Origin: Planctomycetota bacterium
GTDB lineage: Bacteria; Planctomycetota; UBA1135
Direction of reading: 5' to 3'
DNA: 63,994 nucleotides
NCBI GenBank assembly: GCA_003696625.1
Contig: RFGR01000061.1
Location: forward strand, 1-63,994
In this document: positions 15,826-23,536 of the stretch, in pieces
Layout of the letters: each line of letters begins with the position of its first letter
How positions within the stretch are numbered: position 1 is the stretch's first letter
Notes under the pieces: model-generated
What the model was told of the DNA's origin: nothing
Database searches by the model: none
Seen by the model: the letters and a program-made list of their open reading frames with translations, nothing else
Program-made: the position numbers and the translations under genes

Positions 15826-17694
15826 TCAGCCGCGCGCGATCGCCTCCAGCATGTTCTCGATCCGCGTGAGCTGAGCCTCGAGTTCGACGATCCGGCGCTC
15901 GAGGGCTTCGATCCGGTCCCGGCGGGCGGCATCCTCCGTGGCGAGGGTGGCGTAGCCGAGGACCTCGAGCGGTTCGGTGATCCCGCCCTGGACCTCAGGG
16001 CGCGGGTGGTGTTCGGGTTCGGCCGGCGGTCGGAAGAGCATGGTGACGTCCCCGCGCCGGGGGGCCTGAACCTCGCACTCCTCCTGCTCGCATCCCTCGT
16101 CGCACTCCTGCTCGCACTCCTCCTCGTCGCAGGAGCCCCGATCGCAAGCGGACCCGCACTCCTTCTCCTCACAGGAACCCTGGTCACATTCGGCCTCGCA
16201 CCGGCCCCGCTCACAGGATTCCTCGCATTCGATTTCGATCCGGCAGTCGTCGTCCCCCCAGTCGCCGAAGCGCCGGGCTTGCCCGTCCGGACCGACCATC
16301 AGCCCGCGCATCCGGATCTTCATCCGGCCGCCTCGCTCGGCCGGCGGCATCGGCCGGCCGAAGGGGGCAGGACCGCGGCCGCGGAAGAAGGGCGGCGGGG
16401 CGTCGTGGGGCGGATGCGGCGCCAAGTTCGGGCCGTCTCCGCAGCGGGGGCCGTTCCTGCGGTGGCGCAGGGATCCGACTCGCTTGTCGCCGGCGGTCCA
16501 GCCGCGGCCCGCCCAGGCCCGACGCCGGGCGGCCTTCCAGGCCATCCTCTTCTTCGCCGCCCACATCTTGGCCTCGGCCATTTTCCAGGCCCGGCCCTTC
16601 TTTGCCTGGGCGCAGCAGCCACAGCAGCCGCCTTCGCAGGCCTCCTCGCACCTCTCGCCTTCCTCTTCGCAGTGCGGCGCCGCGAAACGCCCGCCGGCCG
16701 GGCCCTCGGCCAGCATTCGGCCGACCATCGGACCTTCGTCGCCGAGGAAGATCACCTCGTATTCCCGGGTGACCTCGCAGGGGTCGTCGTCCTCGCAGAC
16801 CTGGTCGCCGTCGCAAGCGCCGTCGCAGTCGTCCTCGTCGTCGCAGTCCTCGCAGGAAGGCGCCACCGGAGCGCAGGCCGGCTCGTCTTCGACCTTGCGC
16901 AGCCTGAGGAGACCGCCGGGGCCGCCATCGTGGAGGCGAAGGACGTGGGTCTGGCGACCTCGCCGCGGAGCGCCTTCCCCGCACTCGGTCTCGCACTCGT
17001 CGTCCTGCTGGATCCAGACCAGTTGGTGCGGATCGGCCTCGCCGATCTCGATGGCGATCGCCGCCGACTTGGCGCCGGCGCAGTCGTCGCAGGGCTGGTC
17101 GCAGTCGTCGCCCTCGCCCTCGCCTTCCGCGGTGCACTCTTCTTCACCGCCGCACTCCTCATCCGGGTCCTGGTTGCAGGCCTGCGGAGCGGCGGCCGCC
17201 GCGACCTGGAAGGACCGGATCGTCTCGGGGGTGTCCCGATCGCAGGCACCGGCCGGCTCATCCGGTTCGCAGGCGCGGATCGCCACGGCCGCGGTCCGGG
17301 CGGCGTCGGGGTCACAGGCGGCCTTCGCTTCCGGGTGGGCGGAGGAGGCCTTGTCGCAGGGGGAGGGTTCCTGAGCGTCCTGGCAGGAGGAGGCGGCGCG
17401 GTGGGCGGCCGCCTTCGGGGTGGTGGCGCAGCTTCCGGCCTTGCGGCCGCCCACCCGGGCGGCTTCGGCGCAACCACCGCCGGAGCGGGAGCCGGCGGCC
17501 ATCCTCTCGCACCAGCCGCGCGGGTGCGGGGCCGGAGCCTGGGAGGAGGTGACGATGGCGGCGCCGGCCTCAGCGCGGGCACACGCCTCGGTCTGAGCCT
17601 TGGCCCGGGCAGCGTCACAGTGGCCGGCCTCCTGAGCCGGAGCCGAGCCGGCCAGGGGGGCGAGGAGAAGAGTCAGGGTGAGGAAGGGTCTCAT
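15826..17694 (-). CDS. Secreted Cys-rich, highly acidic multi-block protein of unknown function
   Basis: I do not recognise a family. The 622-residue product has a signal peptide (MRPFLTLTLLLAPLAGSAPA) and, by my count, about 46 cysteines. Blocks in order: an Ala-rich region with scattered Cys (about 22-185); a Cys/Asp/Glu-rich block (about 185-310, with QPCDDC and CDGACDGDQVC); a CEGGCCGCC knot (about 350-360); a very basic Trp/Lys/Ala/Arg segment (about 362-418); a Pro/Phe/Gly linker; a repeat block of Cys with Glu and Asp (about 484-540, 13 Cys in 57 residues); and a C-terminal coiled coil (about 588-622). The design suggests metal binding, dense disulfide crosslinking or a structural envelope role. 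It stands alone. Confidence 0.75.
   Translation of the reverse strand: MRPFLTLTLLLAPLAGSAPAQEAGHCDAARAKAQTEACARAEAGAAIVTSSQAPAPHPRGWCERMAAGSRSGGGCAEAARVGGRKAGSCATTPKAAAHRAASSCQDAQEPSPCDKASSAHPEAKAACDPDAARTAAVAIRACEPDEPAGACDRDTPETIRSFQVAAAAAPQACNQDPDEECGGEEECTAEGEGEGDDCDQPCDDCAGAKSAAIAIEIGEADPHQLVWIQQDDECETECGEGAPRRGRQTHVLRLHDGGPGGLLRLRKVEDEPACAPVAPSCEDCDDEDDCDGACDGDQVCEDDDPCEVTREYEVIFLGDEGPMVGRMLAEGPAGGRFAAPHCEEEGERCEEACEGGCCGCCAQAKKGRAWKMAEAKMWAAKKRMAWKAARRRAWAGRGWTAGDKRVGSLRHRRNGPRCGDGPNLAPHPPHDAPPPFFRGRGPAPFGRPMPPAERGGRMKIRMRGLMVGPDGQARRFGDWGDDDCRIEIECEESCERGRCEAECDQGSCEEKECGSACDRGSCDEEECEQECDEGCEQEECEVQAPRRGDVTMLFRPPAEPEHHPRPEVQGGITEPLEVLGYATLATEDAARRDRIEALERRIVELEAQLTRIENMLEAIARG
16075..16245 (-). 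repeat. Low-complexity Cys/Glu/Asp-coding repeat inside the Cys-rich gene
   Basis: About 57 codons use an irregular unit of one Cys plus two to four Glu, Asp or Gly residues (for example CEAECDQGSCEEKEC). On the plus strand it appears as repeated ctcgcactcctc-like DNA. Unit length varies, so slippage may have shaped it. Confidence 0.75.
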
Positions 17695-17817
17695 CGGGAG
17701 GCAGGTCGGGTCACGAGAAGGGTGGAGCCGGGGAGCCCGGACGTGCTAGGAATACTCCCCCTCCAGGAGGCCGTTGGCCGAAAAGGCCACCGGCGACGGA
17801 GAAATCTCAGGAAGAGC

Positions 17818-18711
17818 ATGGATCTTGCGTCCGGTTGGTTCGGCGGGCGTCCGGCGCTGGCCTCGGCCCAGCTTCGGCAGGCGCGGGATCAGGGCTGGAG
17901 CGGGGTCTCTCTGTTGCCGGAGGACCCGTCCCTCGAGTTGGAAGGGATCGAGGAGGCGAGGCGGGATCTCGGGCGAGGGTTCTCTGCCGCCGCCTGGGAC
18001 GCCCTCCAGGCCCCTGCCCATCGTACCGCGGCAGACGGCCACTCCTCGGCCGTTTCCACGACCCAGGAGGCCGCCCTGGCCCGGATCGGCGAGACGCTCC
18101 GCCGCCTGGAGCGGCTGGACGCGCCGTTGCTCGTGGTTGCCTCCGGGCTCGACGACGACCCCCGCCGCCGGGAGGAAGGCGAAGCCCTGCTCGGACGCCT
18201 CTCCTGCGGAGAGCGCATCGAGCCGGAGGAGGGGCCGGAACTGCACGACCGCCTGCCGCGCCAGGATCGGGAACGACAGCTGGAGGCCTTCGCCCGCTTT
18301 CTCTTCGAGCTGATCCACCGCGCCGGCGGCCGGCGGGTGGCGATCGCCGCCGCTCCCAGCCCGGCCGCCGTCCTCGATCCCGAGGGCCTGGCCCTCCTGT
18401 TCGGCGAACCCTCCCTGCGCGGCCTGGGCTACTGGCACCGGACCGGCGCGGTCCAGGCCCGGGCGGCTCTCGGCCTCGAGGAGCCCGGCGCCTGGCTCGA
18501 GGCCGGCGCCGCCGCCGCCGTCGGAGCCACCCTGGAGGATTGGGGCGAGGGCCGGGGACGGCTCTTTCCGGGCGAAGGGGAGGTCGATCTGCGTCTCCTG
18601 GCCGAATACCTGCCCCGGAGGGCGGTCCGGGTACTCTCCCTGGCTCCCGGTTATCCTGGGGCGGCCCTCCAGGAGGCCCGGGAGGCCCTGGAATCGCTCG
18701 GCCTCGGATGA
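17818..18711 (+). CDS. TIM-barrel sugar-isomerase/epimerase-like protein
   Basis: The 297-residue protein begins MDLASGWFGGRPALASAQLR and has alternating strand/helix pieces typical of a beta/alpha barrel: QGWSGVSLLPEDPSLELEGI, APLLVVASGLDDD, RRVAIAAAPSPAAVLD, RGLGYWHRTGAVQARAALG and VRVLSLAPGYPGAALQEARE. The ending resembles xylose-isomerase-like/AP-endonuclease-2 barrels, but key metal-binding residues are not obvious. The ATG follows a purine-rich AGGAAGAGC. Its stop overlaps the DHH gene as ATGA, linking the two functionally. It is divergent from the Cys-rich gene. Confidence 0.6.
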   Translation: MDLASGWFGGRPALASAQLRQARDQGWSGVSLLPEDPSLELEGIEEARRDLGRGFSAAAWDALQAPAHRTAADGHSSAVSTTQEAALARIGETLRRLERLDAPLLVVASGLDDDPRRREEGEALLGRLSCGERIEPEEGPELHDRLPRQDRERQLEAFARFLFELIHRAGGRRVAIAAAPSPAAVLDPEGLALLFGEPSLRGLGYWHRTGAVQARAALGLEEPGAWLEAGAAAAVGATLEDWGEGRGRLFPGEGEVDLRLLAEYLPRRAVRVLSLAPGYPGAALQEAREALESLGLG

Positions 18712-19763
18712 CGCCCCCCGATCTCGACCACCTGCATGCCGCCCTTCCGGCCGAAGGGCGGCTCGTGCTCTGCACGCACCGGCACCCCGACCCGGACGGT
18801 CTCGGGGCGATGGCGGGCCTCCAGTTCCTGCTCCGGGCCGCCTTCGGGGTCGAGGCGGATCTCGTCCTGGAGGGGAGGATCCGGCGGGCGGAGAACCTGG
18901 CCATGCGCCGGCTGCTCGGGATCGAAGCCCTGCCCAAGGGCGGGGTCGACCCCGTCCAACACAAGGCGGTGTTCATCGTCGATTCCCAGCCCACCTTCTC
19001 CCACACTTCCCCGCCCGGAGGAGTGCCAGTGGTCGGGGTCGTGGACCACCACCGCGGGACCGAGGCCAACGGCTCGGAGGAGGGGCTGGGGGGGATCCCC
19101 TTCGTCTGGGTGGACCCCGACTACGGCGCCACCTCGACCATGGTCTTCCGTCTGTTCGAGGCCGCCGGAGTCGAGCCGGATCAGCGGGTGGCGACCGCTC
19201 TCTTCTGCGGGGTCCGCTACGACACGAACGACCTCGCCCGGGACGCCGGGGAGGCCGACGAGCGGGCTTACGAGGCCCTCCACCGGCTGGCGGACCGGAA
19301 GCTGGTCGCGGCCATCGACCAGCCTTCCCTGAGCCGGGAGTACTTTCGCCAGATGGCCGAGTCGATCCATGCCTGCGAGACCTACGGGCCCCTGCTCCTG
19401 ATTTTGATGGGGGAGGTCTCGAGCCCGGAGGCGGTGGCCGAGATCGCCGACTGGTTCGTCCGGCTCGAGGGGAAGCAGTGGTCGCTGGCGGGAGGAGCCT
19501 GCGACGGGGTCTACCAGGTCTCGCTCCGCACTGACATGCCCGGAGCGGACGCCTATCCGGCCCTCCGCTTCATCCTCGGCGAGGAGGGGGCCTGCGGCGG
19601 CCACGGTCGGATGGCCGGCGGTCAGATCCCGCTGACCGACCGCTCCCTCGAGGAGGTCCAGGCCCTCGTCCGGTCCCGGGCCCTGGAGGTCTTCGGTCTG
19701 GGCGGGCAGACCGGTCGGGCCCTGGTCGGGGATCCCTCCGGCCGGCCGGCGGTCGCCGATTGA
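18708..19763 (+). CDS. DHH-family phosphoesterase, NrnA-like
   Basis: A 351-residue DHH/DHHA1 protein. Metal motifs are CTHRHPDPDGLGA, VFIVDSQP, VVDHH (the DHH motif) and GVRYDTND; the substrate-binding GGHGRMAGGQIP of DHHA1 is near the C-terminus. Relatives degrade nanoRNA oligonucleotides and/or dephosphorylate pAp, or hydrolyse cyclic dinucleotides. With no CBS or membrane domain, NrnA-like activity is the best guess. It is translationally coupled to the barrel protein before it. Confidence 0.88.
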   Translation: MTPPDLDHLHAALPAEGRLVLCTHRHPDPDGLGAMAGLQFLLRAAFGVEADLVLEGRIRRAENLAMRRLLGIEALPKGGVDPVQHKAVFIVDSQPTFSHTSPPGGVPVVGVVDHHRGTEANGSEEGLGGIPFVWVDPDYGATSTMVFRLFEAAGVEPDQRVATALFCGVRYDTNDLARDAGEADERAYEALHRLADRKLVAAIDQPSLSREYFRQMAESIHACETYGPLLLILMGEVSSPEAVAEIADWFVRLEGKQWSLAGGACDGVYQVSLRTDMPGADAYPALRFILGEEGACGGHGRMAGGQIPLTDRSLEEVQALVRSRALEVFGLGGQTGRALVGDPSGRPAVAD

Positions 19764-19788
19764 CAGCCCGCCCCGGGCGCTCTATCCT
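19760..19788 (+). promoter_or_regulatory. Consensus-like sigma-70 promoter of tRNA-Gly
   Basis: TTGACA at 19760-19765, exactly 17 bases, then TATCCT at 19783-19788. This is the best -35/-10 pair seen in the window. The -35 overlaps the last codons and TGA stop of the DHH gene. Transcription should start about 10 bases before the tRNA. Confidence 0.75.
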
Positions 19789-19805
19789 TTCCGCCCCTCG
19801 ACCAC

Positions 19806-19880
19806 GCGGCCGTAGCTCAGTGGTAGAGCTCTACCTTGCCAAGGTAGATGTCGTGGGTTCAAATCCCATCGGCCGCTCCA
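19806..19880 (+). tRNA. tRNA-Gly (anticodon GCC)
   Basis: The acceptor stem GCGGCCG pairs with CGGCCGC, followed by discriminator T and an encoded CCA. The D arm is TAGCTCAGTGGTAGAGCT. The anticodon arm is CTACC-TTGCCAA-GGTAG with anticodon GCC, reading GGC/GGT glycine codons. The T loop is TTCAAAT on a GTGGG/CCCAT stem. Length is 75 nt including CCA. GGC is by eye the main Gly codon in this GC-rich DNA. Confidence 0.97.
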
Positions 19881-19887
19881 ACCCCCC

Positions 19888-19929
19888 GGGAAGGCCGGAT
19901 CCGCTCGGATCCGGCCTTCCCGCCGTTTT
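19888..19929 (+). terminator. Rho-independent terminator after tRNA-Gly
   Basis: A perfect 15-bp inverted repeat (19888-19902 with 19907-19921) around a GCTC loop, followed closely by GCCGTTTTC. It begins 7 bases after the tRNA CCA end. Confidence 0.9.
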
Positions 19930-19967
19930 CGGCCCTCCCGGCCCGGCTTCGCCCGATCGTGGCGGCG

Positions 19968-20013
19968 CGAAAAGAGCGGCGCGGCCCCCGGGCGGACGCC
20001 AGGAGGCCGCGCC
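19968..20013 (-). terminator. Terminator of the ferredoxin gene
   Basis: On the minus strand a 9-bp stem (GGCGCGGCC at 20013-20005, GGCCGCGCC at 19986-19978) with an 18-base loop is followed by GCTCTTTTCGC. It lies 15 bases past the ferredoxin stop. Confidence 0.65.
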
Positions 20014-20028
20014 GGCGCGTGGCGAGCC

Positions 20029-20295
20029 CTACTCGTCGTGGGCGGCGGCGAGATCGGCGTTGGCCTGGGTGAAGGCCGACCACTTCTCGGGGACGTCGTC
20101 CTCGGCGAAGATGGCATCCACCGGACACTCGGGTTCGCAGGCGCCGCAGTCGATGCACTCGTCCGGATGGATGAACATCGGCAGGTTGAGGGTGCCGGGC
20201 TGCGGCTCGGCTTCGTAGATGCATTCCACGGGGCACACGTCCACGCAGGCGGTGTCCTTCGTGTTCACACAGGGCTCGGCGATGACGTAGGTCAT
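20029..20295 (-). CDS. 7Fe-type ferredoxin ([3Fe-4S]/[4Fe-4S])
   Basis: An 88-residue electron carrier. The N-terminal cluster motif is [20 protein letters not shown], and the second is [20 protein letters not shown]. The CX7CX3CP spacing of the first motif is that of Azotobacter FdI-type 7Fe ferredoxins, and [18 protein letters not shown] is the usual second half. The short C-terminal tail is typical. Its redox partner is not evident nearby. It is divergent from plsY; a TTGACC with TATCAA 16 bases on is a weak promoter candidate. Confidence 0.92.
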   Translation of the reverse strand: MTYVIAEPCVNTKDTACVDVCPVECIYEAEPQPGTLNLPMFIHPDECIDCGACEPECPVDAIFAEDDVPEKWSAFTQANADLAAAHDE

Positions 20296-20394
20296 GTCTG
20301 TGGGTCGGGACCAGGGAAGGGGGCCGACGGGCCCGAGGGTCCCTGTTGATATAGGCTGCGGGGCCTTGGTCAAGGTTTTTTTTCCGGAGGGGGA

Positions 20395-20400
20395 TATTCT
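20395..20400 (+). promoter_or_regulatory. TATTCT -10-like hexamer, leaderless spacing to plsY
   Basis: The hexamer ends 9 bases before the ATG at 20410, just after an unusual run of eight T in this GC-rich DNA. Confidence 0.45.
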
Positions 20401-20409
20401 TGGCCGGCG

Positions 20410-21009
20410 ATGGATCGGAACCTCCTGCTGGCCGCGGGGGCCGGCTACCTGTCCGGTTCGATTTCCTTCGCCCTGCTCGTGGCCCGGGCGAAGGGCGTCG
20501 ACCTGCGGGCCCACGGCAGCGGCAACCCCGGGGCCACGAACGCCGGTCGGGTCCTGGGCCGGAAGTACGGGGTTCTGGTCTACCTCCTCGACGCGCTCAA
20601 GGGCGCCCTGCCGGCCGGGGTGTCGCTGATCCTGGGCTGGCCGCCGTCGGCGGCGGTGCTCGGCGCCGCCGGGGCCTTCGCCGGTCACCTCTGGCCGATC
20701 TGGTTCGGGTTCCGAGGGGGCAAGGGGGTGGCGACCTACAGCGGCGCGATGCTGGTCCTTGCTCCCGGGGCGCTCCTGGCCGGCGCCGTCGCCTTCCTGG
20801 TCGTGGTCCTGGCCACCCGGGTGGTGGCGCTGGGCTCGCTCGCTCTGGGAATCGTCACTCCGGCCGCCCTCCGTTTGCTGGATCCCACCGCCGCCACTGG
20901 GGAGCGGGCGCCGGTGTTCGCGTTCGCCGCGGTCGGCGGCGCCCTGTTCTTCCTCACCCATCGCCGCAACCTCGCCCGCCTCCTCGCCCGGAGGAAGGAA
21001 GGAGCCTGA
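20410..21009 (+). CDS. plsY: Acyl-phosphate:glycerol-3-phosphate acyltransferase
   Basis: PlsY makes lysophosphatidic acid from acyl phosphate and glycerol-3-phosphate in the inner membrane. The 199-residue protein has about five membrane spans and the three family motifs: [14 protein letters not shown], the [15 protein letters not shown] loop, and [18 protein letters not shown]. The next gene, gpsA, makes its glycerol-3-phosphate substrate and starts one base after the plsY stop, so the pair is a phospholipid-synthesis operon. Confidence 0.95.
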   Translation: MDRNLLLAAGAGYLSGSISFALLVARAKGVDLRAHGSGNPGATNAGRVLGRKYGVLVYLLDALKGALPAGVSLILGWPPSAAVLGAAGAFAGHLWPIWFGFRGGKGVATYSGAMLVLAPGALLAGAVAFLVVVLATRVVALGSLALGIVTPAALRLLDPTAATGERAPVFAFAAVGGALFFLTHRRNLARLLARRKEGA

Positions 21010-21010
21010 G

Positions 21011-22033
21011 ATGCCCGAAGCTCCGCAACGCAGCCTGGTCGTCGGGGACGGCGGCTGGGGCACCGCGATCGCTCTGTCCCTCCATCGCGCCGGACGTCCG
21101 GTCACGGTCTGGAGCCACGACCCCGACTACGCGGCCGAGGTGGCCCGCAGCCGGCGGAATCCGAAGTTCCTGCCCGGAGTCGAGATCCCGGGCGAGATCC
21201 GCTGGACCGCCGACCTCGAGGAGGCCGTGGCGGGCGCCGACATCTACTACTCCGTGGTGCCGACCCAGTTCCTGCGGGCGACCTTGCGGCGATTCGCCGG
21301 CGCCCTGGCCAATCTGCCGGCGGTCTCGGCCTCGAAGGGCCTGGAACTCGGCACTCTCAAGCGTCCGTCCGAGATCCTGGTCGAGGCGGCCGGAGCCCGG
21401 GCCGGGGTGGCGGTCTTGTCCGGGCCCAGTCACGCCGAGGAGACCGCCCGCGGCCTGGCCACCTCGGTGGTGGTGGCCAGCCGGGAACCCGGCCTCGCCG
21501 AACGGGTCCAGGCCGAACTCGGCAGCGCCTCCCTCCGCCTTTACACCGGTCAGGACCTGGTCGGGGTCGAGCTGGGCGGCGCCCTGAAGAACGTGATCGC
21601 GGTCGCGGCCGGGGTCGCCGACGGCCTCGGCCTGGGCGACAACGCCAAGGCGGCCCTGGTCGCGCGCGGACTGGTCGAGATGGCCCGCTTTGGGGTCCTG
21701 CACGGCGCCCGCCGGGAGACCTTCTTCGGCCTCAGCGGCGCCGGCGACCTGATGGCGACCTGCTACTCGCGCCATTCCCGCAACCGCGCCCTCGGCGAGC
21801 GGATCGGCCGCGGCGAGACCCTGGCCGAGATCCAGGCCTCGACCGAGAAGGTGGCCGAAGGCGTCTGGACCACCGAAGCCCTCCACGCCGCCGCCCGGTC
21901 CGAGGAGCTGGAGCTGCCGATCACCGAGCAGCTCCACGCCATCCTCTTCGAGGGCCGCGACTGTGCCGACGCGGTGCGCGAGCTGATGCTGCGCCCTTCC
22001 CGCCCCGAACAGGATTCCGCCCCGCCCGCCTGA
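21011..22033 (+). CDS. gpsA: NAD(P)-dependent glycerol-3-phosphate dehydrogenase
   Basis: The 340-residue enzyme reduces dihydroxyacetone phosphate to glycerol-3-phosphate. The Rossmann start [20 protein letters not shown] is slightly unusual (GDGGWG rather than GAGSWG). [25 protein letters not shown], the catalytic [13 protein letters not shown] lysine region and [12 protein letters not shown] are all in place. It acts with PlsY and is followed after 6 bases by the M16 pair. Confidence 0.95.
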   Translation: MPEAPQRSLVVGDGGWGTAIALSLHRAGRPVTVWSHDPDYAAEVARSRRNPKFLPGVEIPGEIRWTADLEEAVAGADIYYSVVPTQFLRATLRRFAGALANLPAVSASKGLELGTLKRPSEILVEAAGARAGVAVLSGPSHAEETARGLATSVVVASREPGLAERVQAELGSASLRLYTGQDLVGVELGGALKNVIAVAAGVADGLGLGDNAKAALVARGLVEMARFGVLHGARRETFFGLSGAGDLMATCYSRHSRNRALGERIGRGETLAEIQASTEKVAEGVWTTEALHAAARSEELELPITEQLHAILFEGRDCADAVRELMLRPSRPEQDSAPPA

Positions 22034-22039
22034 ACGCCC

Positions 22040-23536
22040 ATGTCCGCCCTCGTCCTGAGCGCCCTTCTCTCCCTGGCCGCCTTTCCCGCTCGGCAGGAGC
22101 CGGACGGCTTCGCCGCCCTGGCCGAACGGGTGCGCGAGCGGGAACTGGCCAACGGCCTGCGGGTGATCGTCCTGCCCTACGGCGAGGCGCCGGTGGTCTC
22201 CTTCCACGTTCGGGTCGCGGTCGGCGCGATCGACGAACCGGTCGGACGGACCGGCCTCGCCCACTTCGCCGAACACATGGCCTTCAAGGGATCGCCGCGG
22301 ATCGGCAGCCGCGACTGGCCGGCGGAGCGGGCGGCGCTGGAGACCTGCGACCGGGCCTGGCGGGCCCTGGAGCGGGCGGAGGCGGTCGGCGCCCCGCCGG
22401 AACGCCGGGCCGAGCTGGAAGCCGCCTTCGAGGCCGCCCGGGCGGCGGCCGACCGTCTCACCGATACCGGCGCCTTCGACCGGGTGATGGAAACCGCCGG
22501 CGGCCGGAACTCGAACGCCTCGACCGGAGCGGATGCGACCGACTACTTCGTGTCGCTGCCGGCCGGCCGGATGGAGACCTGGTTCTGGCTGGCGCGGGAG
22601 ATGTTCGGCGCACCGGTGATGCGCGAGTTCTACAAGGAGCGGGACGTCGTGATCGAGGAGCGCCGGATGCGGACCGACGGCAGTCCGTTCGGCGCCGCCC
22701 TCGAGTCCCTCCTGCAGGCCGCCTTCGTCGCCCACCCCTACCGCGACCCGACGATCGGCCACCTCGACGACCTCCGCCATCTCGACCGTCCGGAGATGAT
22801 CGACTTCTGGCGCCGCCACTACACCGCCGACCGGATGATCCTGGCGGTGGTCGGCCGGGTCGATCCCGAGCGGGTCTTCGCCCTGGCCGAGACCTACCTC
22901 GGCGACCTGCCCCGCGGGCTGGAGCCCCGACCCCGGCGCACCGCCGAGCCGCCGCCGCGCGGCCCGCGCTCGGCCGAGGTGGTCCTCCAGGCCAGCCCGT
23001 TCGCTCTGGCCGCCTGGCCGGTGCCGGCCCTGACCGGGCGCCGGCACCTGCTTCATCTCGCGCTGGCCGATCTGCTCGCCGGCGGGCCGGCCTCGCGCCT
23101 TCACCGCGCCCTGGTCCAGGAGGCCGGTCTGGCGGTCGAGGTCGAGGCCATCGCCGGGTTCCCCGGCCGTCTGGATCCCACCCTCTTCGCCCTGCTTCTC
23201 GTGCCCGCCCCCGGGGTGTCGCCGGCGGACTGCGTCGAGCGGGCCCAGGCCGAGATCGACCGGTTGGCCGCCGAGGGGCCGAGCCCGGAGGAACTCGAAG
23301 CCGTCCGCCGGCGGACCGAGATCGCCTTCCTCGAAGCCGCCGAAGACGCGGCGGGCCTGGCCGCCGCCTTGGCCGAGGCTGAGGATCTGGACGGAGGGTG
23401 GCGGCAGCTCTTCCGCGCCCCGGCGATCCTGCACCGCTTTGGGCCGGAGGACTTCCGTCGGGCGGCCGGCCGGCTGAAGGCCGCCGCCCGGACCACCGTT
23501 CTCCTGGCGCCGCCGGCGGAGGAGGTCCAGGGATGA
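22040..23536 (+). CDS. M16 zinc metallopeptidase, catalytic partner
   Basis: The 498-residue protein has a signal peptide (MSALVLSALLSLAAFPA). The inverted zinc motif HFAEHMAF is near residue 75, in the GLAHFAEHMAFKG context; YKERDVVIEERRMRTD and HPYRDPTIGHLDDL follow. An insert of about 45 residues (rich in Glu, Arg and Ala) separates the HxxEH from SNASTGADATDYF. M16 enzymes of this type work as a pair with an inactive partner, and the next gene fits that role. It likely degrades peptides in the periplasm. Confidence 0.9.
   Translation: MSALVLSALLSLAAFPARQEPDGFAALAERVRERELANGLRVIVLPYGEAPVVSFHVRVAVGAIDEPVGRTGLAHFAEHMAFKGSPRIGSRDWPAERAALETCDRAWRALERAEAVGAPPERRAELEAAFEAARAAADRLTDTGAFDRVMETAGGRNSNASTGADATDYFVSLPAGRMETWFWLAREMFGAPVMREFYKERDVVIEERRMRTDGSPFGAALESLLQAAFVAHPYRDPTIGHLDDLRHLDRPEMIDFWRRHYTADRMILAVVGRVDPERVFALAETYLGDLPRGLEPRPRRTAEPPPRGPRSAEVVLQASPFALAAWPVPALTGRRHLLHLALADLLAGGPASRLHRALVQEAGLAVEVEAIAGFPGRLDPTLFALLLVPAPGVSPADCVERAQAEIDRLAAEGPSPEELEAVRRRTEIAFLEAAEDAAGLAAALAEAEDLDGGWRQLFRAPAILHRFGPEDFRRAAGRLKAAARTTVLLAPPAEEVQG

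Noticed and set aside
16075..16245. Possible CRISPR-like or tandem DNA repeat
   Set aside because: The repeats are irregular, codon-phased and encode Cys/Glu/Asp runs; no regular spacers.
16006..17817. Long plus-strand open frame antisense to the Cys-rich gene
   Set aside because: It continues into the barrel-protein frame and its translation is Val/Ala/Leu/Gly-rich low complexity with no start signal. It is the complement of GAG/TGC/GAC-rich codons. The real plus-strand gene begins at 17818.
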